Below are positions 1 through 6,015 of a DNA stretch of 18,889 nt, piece after piece. Below the pieces are notes generated by a model that was given only the letters and a program-made list of their open reading frames with translations, had not been told where the DNA came from and made no database searches. Every line of letters begins with the position of its first letter. Positions within the stretch are counted from its first letter, which is position 1. Position numbers and translations under genes: made by a program. The stretch comes from JBEKZQ01 sp049509675. Its GTDB lineage: Bacteria > Planctomycetota > Planctomycetia > Pirellulales > Thermoguttaceae. Location of the stretch: NCBI GenBank assembly GCA_049509675.1, contig JBEKZQ010000048.1, positions 1 through 18,889 on the forward strand, read 5' to 3'.

Positions 1-544
1 GGTTTTTCGGACCCTTGAAGTGGCTGGGATTGTTGCCCGTCACCGCCTGCCACTGCTCCTGCGTCACCAGGTGCTTGCCCAGGTAGAACGGCCGAGTGAT
101 CCGCACCCGGTGCTGCGGTTTCTCACCAACTCCGGCGTTGTTCTGCGAATCGGGCGAACCCATCAGGAACTGGCCCGCCGGAATCAGCGCCATCTCCAGG
201 TTCACGCCGCCGCCCAGATCGATGACGATTTCCTTGCCCGCCGATGTGACGGGGGCAGGGACAGGGGCAGGGATTGGCCGCGTGACGGTGACGATGAAAG
301 GCGCGACAGCAGGCTTCTCGGCGGCCGGCGGCGCGGACGATGTCTGCCAATTGCTGCTGGTCCCAAGCCAGACTGCCGCGAGAAGCAGGAGTGGAAGAGC
401 AGCCCAAAGGAAGTAGCGGAGAAGGTCGTTATCGCCGACAAGGCGGCGGAAGAGTCGGTCGAGGGGGCGGGCGGCGGTGGCAAAGCCGCGCAAGAGCAAT
501 CCTCGCGCGGTGCGGACGCGCGGGTCCGGCGGCACATTTGCCAT
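1..544 (-). CDS. Membrane-anchored FGE-sulfatase (SUMF1) domain protein, N-terminal part
   Basis: The reading frame starts at ATG 544 and is open to the left edge, giving 181 residues with the C-terminus missing. A GAGGAG ribosome binding site lies 8 nt upstream (553-558). Residues 42-62 form one hydrophobic helix preceded by an Arg-rich stretch, so the protein is probably anchored with its N-terminus in the cytoplasm. A Pro/Ala-rich linker (70-103) follows. From about residue 105 the sequence matches the start of a formylglycine-generating-enzyme-like domain: MALIPAGQFLMGS, then EKPQHRVRITRPFYLGKHLVT and EQWQAVTGNNPSHFKGP. Family members use this fold as sulfatase-modifying oxidases or, more often in planctomycetes, as non-catalytic or C-type-lectin-like domains. 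The catalytic cysteines would lie outside the window, so enzyme activity cannot be judged. It is transcribed divergently from nothing visible and has its own promoter-like sequence. Confidence 0.85.
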   Translation of the reverse strand, partial: MANVPPDPRVRTARGLLLRGFATAARPLDRLFRRLVGDNDLLRYFLWAALPLLLLAAVWLGTSSNWQTSSAPPAAEKPAVAPFIVTVTRPIPAPVPAPVTSAGKEIVIDLGGGVNLEMALIPAGQFLMGSPDSQNNAGVGEKPQHRVRITRPFYLGKHLVTQEQWQAVTGNNPSHFKGPKN

Positions 545-631
545 AGCTCGATCTCCTCAGACAGGTGGGGTTGGCTTGACTCCGCGCTTGGTGGGAAATG
601 GGACAAATGCCCTCCGTTTGGTTACGCCCTT

Positions 632-660
632 AGTCTATAGCTGAACCATCCCCTCTGCAA
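632..660 (-). promoter_or_regulatory. Candidate sigma70 promoter of the FGE-domain gene
   Basis: On the minus strand TTGCAG (655-660) is followed after 17 nt by TAGACT (632-637), about 90 nt upstream of the ATG at 544. Each hexamer matches the housekeeping consensus at four of six positions. The same -10 hexamer occurs in the promoter at 2715-2742. Assignment is by pattern only. Confidence 0.4.
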
Positions 661-695
661 GTGGGGGGCCGCAGGGAAGGCCCCTTTACGTGAAA

Positions 696-756
696 AGTAC
701 TCATCATGCTCCGCGTGATGGATTCCATCTCGCGGAGCGAGATGAGTACGATTGTT
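696..756 (+). repeat. REP-like double-hairpin element, copy 1
   Basis: Two adjacent 8-bp hairpins with 3-nt loops: CATCATGC/GCGTGATG (702-720) and CATCTCGC/GCGAGATG (726-744). They are enclosed by a perfect 9-bp inverted repeat, GTACTCATC (697-705) and GATGAGTAC (741-749). A second copy in inverted orientation lies at 3242-3299. The form is that of REP/BIME palindromes, which RAYT transposases are thought to mobilise; a broken RAYT gene lies at 18627-18839. The rest of 545-846 holds only the FGE leader and promoter and the tail of the radical SAM gene. Confidence 0.8.
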
Positions 757-842
757 TCGGCGCAAGGAAAGACCGGCAAAGCCAGTGGCGGCGGGCGAGA
801 CGCCGGGGATTACAGGAAGCCGCGTTCTATCCCGGTTCCCCT

Positions 843-870
843 CACCCTACCCTCTCCCGGAAGGAGAGGG
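843..870. repeat. CCCTCTCC hairpin element at the radical SAM stop codon
   Basis: CCCTCTCC (850-857) and GGAGAGGG (863-870) form an 8-bp stem with a 5-nt loop, preceded by CTCACCCTA. Related hairpins lie at 8269-8304 and 15726-15766. On the minus strand this element encodes the last residues (about VPSPSGRG) and the TAG stop of the radical SAM protein. Confidence 0.7.
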
Positions 871-2292
871 GACCAAATTGCCATCCAAGAAAAACGTCTG
901 CCGCAGGCCGTTGTCCCAGCCGTCCCACAAAAAGTCGTCCACCTTGTCGTCGGCCACCAGTCGCAGGGCGTAGCGGACCTGCTCTTCATAGAACTCGCAA
1001 AAGGCGCCGGTATGGCTCATGCCGCCGTTGATCTCGTGCGCCTCGGCGGGACAGGGCGCGCCGCAGAAATGGCGGATCGCGCAACGGCGGCAGGGCTCGA
1101 TGTCTTCCACCTTCCGCCCGGTGACGGCGCGGAACGCGGGGCTCCGGAGCACGGCGGGGATCGGATCCGCAAAGAGGTTTCCGCCGCGGAAATGCGGCAG
1201 GCCGATGAATTCGCTGCACGGAAAGAGGTCGCCGTTGGGGGCCAAGGCGAAGAAGCACCGCCCGCCGCCGCAAGGCGAAATGTCGCACATCAGCCGCCGC
1301 GCCGCCGGCGCCACGATGGCCAACAAGATGTTGGCGAAATTGCCCACGATCAGCTTCCGCCCGCTGGCGCGGTAAAGCTCATGGCTGCGATCCAGGGCGG
1401 CCAGGAAATGTTTCGCTGCGCCGGCATCGCCCGGCTTCACGCTGCGGGACTGCGGCAACGTGCAGCGCAGGATGTTCATCAGGCAGGTAGGCACTTCGTG
1501 CTGGTGCAGGAAATCGACCAGCCGGCCCAGATGCCGCACGTTCTGGTTGGAAATCGTCGCGATCACGCTCCAGCCCGGGTAGCCTTTGAGCCGCTCCATG
1601 GCCTCGACCACTTGGCGGTAGACGCCGCGGCCTTCCCAGGTCTTGCGGGTGCGGTCGGCCACCAGTTCCGTGGGCGCGTCCAGGGAAATGCCGATGCTCA
1701 CGTCATGCCCGCGCAGATAGGCCACGGTCGGCTCGTCCAGGAGCGTGGCATTGGTCTGCACGCCGAAGCGAAAATCGTCCGCGTAGCGCTCGATGCCGGC
1801 GAACACCGCGTCGCGGTTCAGCAGCGGCTCCGCACCGTGGAAAATGATTTGCGGCAGCGCGCCGGCGGGCAGCGTGGTGCGGAAGTAGTCTTTGAGAATG
1901 GCCAACGAGCGCAGCAGGTCCTCGCGCGACATGTGCTGCCCCTGGCGGCGCATGGGCTCGGGAATATAGCAATAGGTGCAGTTCAGGTTGCAGCGCTCGG
2001 TCGGATTGAAATACACGGCCGACGGTTGCAGGCCGAACCGCAGGGTGTCGATTTCCCGGGCGAAGCGGGCCGCCTTCTTGCGATAGGCGGCGGCCAGATC
2101 GCCCAGCATCATCTCGGCGAGTTTCTCGCGCCGCACCAGGGCCCAGAAAGCCGTGCTGGGCTCGATCACGGCCACGTACAAGGGGTGGCCGATGTCGATG
2201 GCGGCAAAGGCCGGGCCGTTGCCGGTGCCGACGAAGCGGCCCGGCGAGGGGGCCGCGCCGCCGGCCGTTCGCTGGCTCATCGCGCGCGTCAT
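847..2292 (-). CDS. cbpB: Radical SAM/SPASM peptide-modifying enzyme (CbpB-like)
   Basis: The protein has 481 residues. The ATG at 2292 shares one base with the TGA of the upstream peptide gene (TGATG), and AAGG lies 7 nt upstream; an in-frame GTG at 2295 is an alternative start. After an N-terminal extension of about 95 residues, the radical SAM motif CNLNCTYCY (Cys 101, 105, 108) would bind the [4Fe-4S] cluster that cleaves S-adenosylmethionine. A C-terminal SPASM domain has Cys at about 336, 341, 346, 359, 401, 404, 410, 414 and 432, enough for auxiliary clusters. Such proteins modify ribosomal peptides or sulfatases. Overlap with a 38-residue peptide gene under a cobalamin riboswitch fits the family I recall as CbpB; that name is from memory and unchecked. 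There is no B12-binding domain. The last residues come from a repeat element, so the ancestral C-terminus may have ended near FFLDGN. Confidence 0.85.
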   Translation of the reverse strand: MTRAMSQRTAGGAAPSPGRFVGTGNGPAFAAIDIGHPLYVAVIEPSTAFWALVRREKLAEMMLGDLAAAYRKKAARFAREIDTLRFGLQPSAVYFNPTERCNLNCTYCYIPEPMRRQGQHMSREDLLRSLAILKDYFRTTLPAGALPQIIFHGAEPLLNRDAVFAGIERYADDFRFGVQTNATLLDEPTVAYLRGHDVSIGISLDAPTELVADRTRKTWEGRGVYRQVVEAMERLKGYPGWSVIATISNQNVRHLGRLVDFLHQHEVPTCLMNILRCTLPQSRSVKPGDAGAAKHFLAALDRSHELYRASGRKLIVGNFANILLAIVAPAARRLMCDISPCGGGRCFFALAPNGDLFPCSEFIGLPHFRGGNLFADPIPAVLRSPAFRAVTGRKVEDIEPCRRCAIRHFCGAPCPAEAHEINGGMSHTGAFCEFYEEQVRYALRLVADDKVDDFLWDGWDNGLRQTFFLDGNLVPSPSGRG

Positions 2293-2408
2293 CACTTCGC
2301 CTTCTTATCCATCAGGATATAGTGCGACAGGCCGGTGCCCTTCGCCTTGCAGCTCTTGCGGTGTGCGATCACGTCCTTCTTGACGCTCTTCTTCACTTCC
2401 TTCTTCAT
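2292..2408 (-). CDS. cbpA: Short precursor peptide, probable substrate of the radical SAM enzyme (CbpA-like)
   Basis: The 38-residue peptide starts at ATG 2408, chosen because AGAAAGG (2417-2423) lies 8 nt upstream; an ATG at 2414 would leave only 2 nt. The N-terminal half is Lys-rich (MKKEVKKSVKKDV), like a leader. The second half, HRKSCKAKGTGLSHYILMD, holds the only Cys (20), two His (16, 29), Tyr 30 and two Gly, and is the likely modified core. There is no signal peptide or double-Gly cleavage site. The stop overlaps the start of the radical SAM gene, so the two are translationally coupled. It resembles the peptide family I remember as 'modified peptide precursor CbpA'. Chemistry and function of the product are unknown to me. 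Being the first gene after a B12-controlled terminator suggests a role linked to cobalamin or cobalt status. Confidence 0.8.
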   Translation of the reverse strand: MKKEVKKSVKKDVIAHRKSCKAKGTGLSHYILMDKKAK

Positions 2409-2442
2409 GGCCATTGCCTTTCTGAAAATTGAAAATAGAGTG

Positions 2443-2490
2443 AAAAACAAAAAAAGGATCCCGACGAACAGACCTTGTCCGCCGGAATCC
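2443..2490 (-). terminator. Intrinsic terminator in the riboswitch leader
   Basis: In the minus-strand transcript, GGATTCCGGCGGAC (2477-2490) pairs with GTTCGTCGGGATCC (2456-2469). This gives a 14-bp stem with three G-U pairs and a 7-nt loop. It is followed at once by seven U, one G and five U (2443-2455). It lies between the cobalamin aptamer and cbpA, so folding it would stop transcription before the operon. Confidence 0.85.
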
Positions 2491-2506
2491 TTTACCATCG
2501 GATTCC
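2484..2506 (-). promoter_or_regulatory. Antiterminator hairpin of the cobalamin riboswitch
   Basis: GGAATCC (2500-2506) pairs perfectly with GGATTCC (2484-2490) around a 9-nt loop in the transcript. The second arm is the first half of the terminator's 5' arm, so the two hairpins cannot coexist. This is the layout expected of a transcription-attenuating riboswitch. By family precedent, ligand binding would favour the terminator; the direction of the switch is inferred. Confidence 0.7.
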
Positions 2507-2524
2507 TAATTGCTACGCGATCTT

Positions 2525-2712
2525 GGCAGGTCTTCTGGCTTTTCGGGTCGCCGGCCGCTCCTCACAGCCTTCCCATCGCGATTGGGTCGCGACAGTGGCT
2601 GGCGTCTGGTACCTGGTTGCGCCAAGTACCACGCCCGGTGAGGCGCCTCGCCGTTTACAGTTGCGGGACAGCCACGGATTCGCACCGTGTTCCGAGTTGC
2701 CAAAACCAGCGG
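2525..2712 (-). promoter_or_regulatory. Cobalamin (B12) riboswitch aptamer
   Basis: Read on the minus strand, the segment contains the conserved cobalamin aptamer blocks in order. CGGTGCGAATCCG is followed by GCTGTCCCGCAACTGTAA (about 2656-2692), then variable stems, then GGGAAGG (around 2570), then AAGCCAGAAGACCTGCC ending at 2525. These are the hallmark blocks of the adenosylcobalamin-type riboswitch (Rfam family RF00174). It usually represses B12 synthesis or uptake genes or B12-independent isozymes. Here it precedes a terminator/antiterminator pair and then the peptide gene and radical SAM gene. Outer boundaries are approximate. Confidence 0.93.
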
Positions 2713-2714
2713 TT

Positions 2715-2742
2715 AGTCTAACATGTTTCCAAGCGGAGTCAA
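2715..2742 (-). promoter_or_regulatory. Sigma70-like promoter of the riboswitch-cbpAB operon
   Basis: On the minus strand TTGACT (2737-2742), 16 nt, then TAGACT (2715-2720). The predicted transcription start, near 2708, falls at the 5' edge of the riboswitch aptamer, which supports the call. Confidence 0.6.
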
Positions 2743-2824
2743 GTAAGGCTCGGGCAAGCACCCGCGCGGTGTGCGGCAAGATTTCCTGGCGGGCGTTTCC
2801 GACGTAGCCGGTCATTGACATGGT

Positions 2825-3038
2825 GGGTGCCACATCAGGCTTGCCCGTGCTCTTTCGGAGGGCTCTTGCGGCGAGAAGTTGCCAAAGCAGTGGCGTGCGA
2901 GAGAGATCAAAAGTCCGCGGCTGTTCTGCACCCTGCGGATACGTTCCATGCTCGCCGACGAACCACGCGGAGAGGTTTCCGGCGATTGTGGCGCGGCAAG
3001 AACCGACATAGAAAAGCACTGGCAAGCCAGTGGCACCC
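2825..3038 (+). mobile_element. MITE-like repeat of the GGGTGCCAC family, copy A
   Basis: This 214-bp element begins GGGTGCCAC and ends GTGGCACCC. Its 3' terminal part (CACTGGCAAGCCAGTGGCACCC) is itself palindromic. The interior is closely similar to the inverted copy at 6282-6489, sharing CTTTCGGAGGGCTCTTG-like, GTTGCCAAAGCAGTGGC and ACGTTCCATGCTCGCCGACG blocks. I see no transposase gene inside it, so it would be a non-autonomous element. The short frames in this stretch are not genes. Confidence 0.75.
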
Positions 3039-3183
3039 TACGCCGGAAACGCCCGTGAACGAACAGCCCAAACACCTTGCCAGAGAATTTGGTCGCACAC
3101 CCCGCGCGCCAGCCCTTTCCCTTTGCCGGCCAACGCGTTACACTGACGACAGTGCCTTTCCGTTCTGGCCCCCGCCCCTTTTT

Positions 3184-3215
3184 CCGCCTAACCGGCGCGG
3201 TCCGGCGGTTTTTTT
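3184..3215 (+). terminator. Possible terminator-like hairpin with T tract
   Basis: CCGCC (3184-3188) can pair with GGCGG (3204-3208), followed directly by seven T. No plus-strand gene ends just upstream, so its role is unclear; it may be a relic in repeat-rich DNA. Confidence 0.25.
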
Positions 3216-3216
3216 G

Positions 3217-3336
3217 GGATCGGCGAATCAGTAATTGTCGCAACAATCGTACTCATCTCGCTCCGCGAGATGGAATCCATCACGCGGAGCGTGATGACTA
3301 TTTTCGAGAACGGGACAGTTCTTGATTCGCCGATCC
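3217..3336. repeat. REP-like double hairpin (copy 2) inside a 14-bp perfect inverted repeat
   Basis: Positions 3242-3299 carry the double-hairpin element of 696-756 in opposite orientation, with a diverged outer end. This copy is framed by a perfect 14-bp inverted repeat, GGATCGGCGAATCA (3217-3230) and TGATTCGCCGATCC (3323-3336). The whole 120-bp unit looks like a small palindromic mobile element just upstream of the SDR gene. Confidence 0.7.
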
Positions 3337-3390
3337 TTAGCGGCAGGTTCGATCTGCCGGCATTGGCCAGACGCCGCGAGGAGAACGAGT

Positions 3391-4122
3391 ATGGAATTGA
3401 CGGGCAAGACCGCGTTGGTCACGGGCGGGGGAAGCGGCATTGGCTTGGGCGTGGCCTTGGCATTGAGTCGCCAGGGGTGCCGCGTGGTCATCAGCGGGCG
3501 CGACGGGCAGAAGCTCGAGCAGGCCGCCAACCGCGGCGACGGTCAACCGCCCATCCTCAGCCGTGTTTGCGACGTGTCCAGCCGCGGCGACGTGCAGAAT
3601 CTGGTCGACTGGGCGATCGAGCGTCTCGGCCCCCTGGACATCGTGGTCAACAGCGCCGGAATCAACGTGGCAAGGCGGAAGATGTGCGAGTTGGACCCCG
3701 CCGACTTCGACCGCATCATGGCCATCAATTGCACCGGCTTTTATAACGTGCTCCACGCCGTGCTGCCCGGCATGCGGCAGCGACGCGCGGGGCTGATTGT
3801 CAGTATCTCTTCGGTGGCGGGCAAACGGGCGCTGCCCTTGGCCGGCCCGGCCTACTGTGCCTCGAAGTTCGCCGCCACTGCCCTGGGCACGGCGGTCGGC
3901 CTGGAAGAGCGCCCCAACGGCATCCGCATCACCAACATCTATCCCGGCGAGGTCGACACGCCCATCCTCGACCAGCGACCCGTGCCGGTGCCGGCCGAAC
4001 GCAAGGCCCGCATGATCCATCCCGAGGACATCGGCGCATGCGTGGTTGCCCTGGCCCGTCTGCCGGCGCACGTCGTAGTCCCCGAGTTGATCATCACGCC
4101 GACATACCAAGAGTACCTGTAA
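3391..4122 (+). CDS. Short-chain dehydrogenase/reductase (SDR)
   Basis: The protein has 243 residues, the usual length for a classical SDR. The start is ATG 3391 because GAGGAG (3378-3383) lies 7 nt upstream and the Rossmann fold begins at once. Visible motifs are TGGGSGIG (11-18) for the dinucleotide, Arg 37 in SGR (suggesting NADP preference), DV (61-62), NSAG (87-90), Asn 113, Ser 140/141, YCASK with Tyr 155 and Lys 159, and PGEVDTP (185-191). All members of the Asn-Ser-Tyr-Lys catalytic set appear present, so it should be an active NAD(P)(H)-dependent oxidoreductase. The substrate cannot be told; such genes are often annotated generically or as 3-oxoacyl reductase-like. It stands alone between two repeat elements and has no visible operon partner. 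Confidence 0.9.
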   Translation: MELTGKTALVTGGGSGIGLGVALALSRQGCRVVISGRDGQKLEQAANRGDGQPPILSRVCDVSSRGDVQNLVDWAIERLGPLDIVVNSAGINVARRKMCELDPADFDRIMAINCTGFYNVLHAVLPGMRQRRAGLIVSISSVAGKRALPLAGPAYCASKFAATALGTAVGLEERPNGIRITNIYPGEVDTPILDQRPVPVPAERKARMIHPEDIGACVVALARLPAHVVVPELIITPTYQEYL

Positions 4123-4158
4123 GGACCGGCGAAAGAATAACTGTCGCAACAATCGCAC
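4123..4158 (+). repeat. Partial copy of the repeat left arm after the SDR stop codon
   Basis: This 36-bp stretch matches 3217-3252 at 30 positions, including an identical TGTCGCAACAATCG (4142-4155 and 3236-3249). It starts directly after the SDR stop codon, so the gene sits between direct repeats. The hairpin part of the element is missing here. The remainder of the gap to the transaldolase (4159-4211) shows nothing else. Confidence 0.6.
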
Positions 4159-4211
4159 TTCAACTGCGGGCCCTTGTACCGCATCCTTCATTCTCCCCTC
4201 TTCCTACTTAA

Positions 4212-5294
4212 TCAGCCCTCTTTGAGCGTCTCGCTCTTGGACGCGATGCACTCCATCAGCTCGTTCCAGGACTTGGCGAACGATCCGGTCCCGTCGTTCT
4301 GGAGTTGGGCGGCCAGGGCAGCGATGTCAATGCCGGCCCGGGTGAACCTGGCCAATACCTCATTGCAGTAGCGGGCATGCGTGGGCAAGGTTGGGCCGAT
4401 TTCCCCATGATCGGCGAATGCTTGCAAGGTTGCCTCCGGCATCGTATTCACGGTACACGGTGCGGCCAGCGCGCGGAGGTACAGAATGTCGGAGACCTTC
4501 GGGTCCTTGGTCCCGGTGCTGGCCCAGAGGAGTCGCTGGCGGCGGGCGCCGGCGTGGAAGATGCGCTGCCAGTGCGGCAAGTTGACCAACGAGCAGTACG
4601 ACTCGTAAGTCTGCCCCGCAACGGCTATGCCGAGTTGGTTGCGCAGCTCCTCAGGTGCTTTGCCCGCCACCGCGACGTCCCAGCGGCTGATGAACAAGGA
4701 AGCTACGGAGCAAACGTCGGGGTTCAGCCCGGCGGCGATGCGCCGCTCGATGCCGCGCAGGTACGCCTCGGCCGCCGCGACGTACTGCTCGCGGCAGAAC
4801 AGGAGCGTGACGTTGATCGGCACACCGGCAAAGATCGCCTCCTCGATGGCGGGCAAGCCCTCCCTGGTGCCCGGGATCTTGATGAAGAGGTTGGGGCGTC
4901 CCGCACGGGCATGGAGTTCCTTGGCCGCGGCGATGGTGGCGGCCGTGTCGTGGGCCAGCAAGGGCGAGACCTCCAACGACACCCAGCCATCCTCGCCGTT
5001 GGTCTGGTCGTGGATCGGCCGGAACAAATCGGCGGCCTGCCTGAGGTCCTCGATGGCCAACTCGAAAAACAGCGACTCGCCCGCTTTGCCTGCCCTCACG
5101 TTCTGGCGGATGGCGTCGTCGTAGTCGTGACTGTCCTTGATGGCGTGATAGAAGATCGTGGGGTTCGAGGTGAGCCCCGTGACCGACAACTCCTTGATGT
5201 AGCGGCGGAGCGTGCCGCTGGTCAGCAGACCGCGGGTAATGTTGTCGAGCCAGAGGCTCTGGCCCATTTCGTGGAGCGTTTGCGTGGCTTTCAT
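4212..5294 (-). CDS. tal: Transaldolase
   Basis: The protein has 360 residues, typical of the longer bacterial transaldolases. ATG 5294 is chosen because GAGGA lies 6 nt upstream and MKATQTLHEMGQSLWLDNI is the usual N-terminus; the frame is open further upstream. Transaldolase moves a dihydroxyacetone unit from sedoheptulose 7-phosphate to glyceraldehyde 3-phosphate in the cytosolic pentose phosphate pathway. Seen in the sequence: Asp 17 in LWLDN, TSNPTIF (42-48), the Schiff-base Lys 139 in LFIKIPGT, INVTLLF (160-166), and the substrate-pocket block RLLWASTGTKDP (254-265). The gene appears monocistronic; the convergent SDR gene ends 89 bp away. A promoter-like sequence lies about 50 bp upstream. 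Confidence 0.95.
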   Translation of the reverse strand: MKATQTLHEMGQSLWLDNITRGLLTSGTLRRYIKELSVTGLTSNPTIFYHAIKDSHDYDDAIRQNVRAGKAGESLFFELAIEDLRQAADLFRPIHDQTNGEDGWVSLEVSPLLAHDTAATIAAAKELHARAGRPNLFIKIPGTREGLPAIEEAIFAGVPINVTLLFCREQYVAAAEAYLRGIERRIAAGLNPDVCSVASLFISRWDVAVAGKAPEELRNQLGIAVAGQTYESYCSLVNLPHWQRIFHAGARRQRLLWASTGTKDPKVSDILYLRALAAPCTVNTMPEATLQAFADHGEIGPTLPTHARYCNEVLARFTRAGIDIAALAAQLQNDGTGSFAKSWNELMECIASKSETLKEG

Positions 5295-5340
5295 GATTTT
5301 TCCTCGGGCTTGGGGTGATGCCAGCAGCCGTCTGCCGCGA

Positions 5341-5368
5341 TTATTGGGGTTCAGCAAAGTAATGCAAC
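5341..5368 (-). promoter_or_regulatory. Candidate promoter of tal
   Basis: On the minus strand TTGCAT (5363-5368), 16 nt, then AATAAT (5341-5346). The -10 matches the housekeeping consensus at five of six positions; the -35 is weak. It would leave a leader of about 40 nt. Confidence 0.4.
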
Positions 5369-5379
5369 GGCGGGCGCCG

Positions 5380-5428
5380 GGTGCCGGCTTGCCAGTGGTC
5401 TTCCATGTCGGTTCTTGCAGCATTGAAA
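5380..5428 (-). repeat. Truncated end of the GGGTGCCAC repeat, copy B
   Basis: About 50 bp match one end of copy C (6282-6489) in the same orientation: the GGGTGCC terminus, GCTTGCCAGTGGTCTTC and TGTCGGTTCTTGCAGCATTG. The rest of the element is missing. It fills much of the gap between tal and the nucleotidyltransferase gene. Confidence 0.65.
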
Positions 5429-5448
5429 CAATCGAAGAGTGACGCCCG

Positions 5449-6015
5449 CTATTGCTCGAATTCGACCCGCCGCCGTTGAAGTTCCTCCATGATTCCCGGG
5501 GCTTCCTTGAGTTCGGCCAAAGGCTGCAGTTCGTCGCGGATGTAGGCCCAATCGAGCTTGCCGGTCTGCCGCACGATGATCCCTTCCACGTCCAGCCAAT
5601 CTTTGCCGCGGGCTGCGAAGGCCTTCATCACAATGAGATCTTCGGCCGAGCAGGTGCGCAGTAGCGTTTCCGGCGGATAGGGAAAGAGACTCGACCGCGC
5701 GATGACCGACTCCTCGAAAGGCAATCCGCCCAGGGCAATGTCCAAACCAACGCCGGAGCGTGTGCGCGCGAGCAAGACGCGCCGCGTGAGGGCGAAGTTG
5801 ACCGCGTTTTCGATCCGCGCGTCAAAGTGCTGAAGAAGTGTGCGGATAAAGGGCTCCTCGCCGCCGAAACCGGTCAACAACGTTAAATCAACGTCGATCG
5901 TCTCGCGCGGTTCCCCCCAACGCTGCAACGCCAGGCCGCCAATGAAGCAGAACCGCCAATGTTGCGATTCACACAGAGCCTGGAGTTCCGCGGCGGCACG
6001 GATAACCTCAATCAC
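5449..6015 (-). CDS. Nucleotidyltransferase of the AbiEii/MNT-like superfamily, possible toxin
   Basis: The protein has 188 residues with a GTG start at 6015, overlapping the upstream gene by 8 nt. The N-terminus shows the minimal nucleotidyltransferase signature: GG at 26-27, DVD (41-43) for metal binding, and a likely third acid at Asp 92 in GLDIALG. The block SAEDLIVMKAFAARGKDW (123-140) matches the AbiEii-type pattern in which a Lys and nearby acidic residues follow the core. Known AbiEii toxins transfer nucleotides to tRNA or other targets and are paired with a small upstream partner. Here an 81-residue protein is encoded directly upstream. Toxin activity is inferred from family and arrangement; the protein could also be a housekeeping or orphan nucleotidyltransferase. 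Confidence 0.75.
   Translation of the reverse strand: MIEVIRAAAELQALCESQHWRFCFIGGLALQRWGEPRETIDVDLTLLTGFGGEEPFIRTLLQHFDARIENAVNFALTRRVLLARTRSGVGLDIALGGLPFEESVIARSSLFPYPPETLLRTCSAEDLIVMKAFAARGKDWLDVEGIIVRQTGKLDWAYIRDELQPLAELKEAPGIMEELQRRRVEFEQ

Noticed and set aside
847..2292. The radical SAM/SPASM protein as an anaerobic sulfatase-maturating enzyme
   Set aside because: The Cys layout is similar and an FGE-domain gene is nearby, but no sulfatase gene is present. The long N-terminal extension and overlap with a riboswitch-controlled peptide gene fit a peptide-modifying enzyme better.
706..2322. A 538-codon plus-strand frame opposite the radical SAM gene
   Set aside because: No recognisable domain and low-complexity composition; it mirrors the codon use of the real gene.
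2825..3038. Short overlapping frames in the GGGTGCCAC element as small genes
   Set aside because: No ribosome binding sites, and the same DNA recurs as a non-coding repeat elsewhere.
4305..5318. A plus-strand frame opposite the transaldolase gene
   Set aside because: It is a shadow of the transaldolase reading frame and has no domain of its own.
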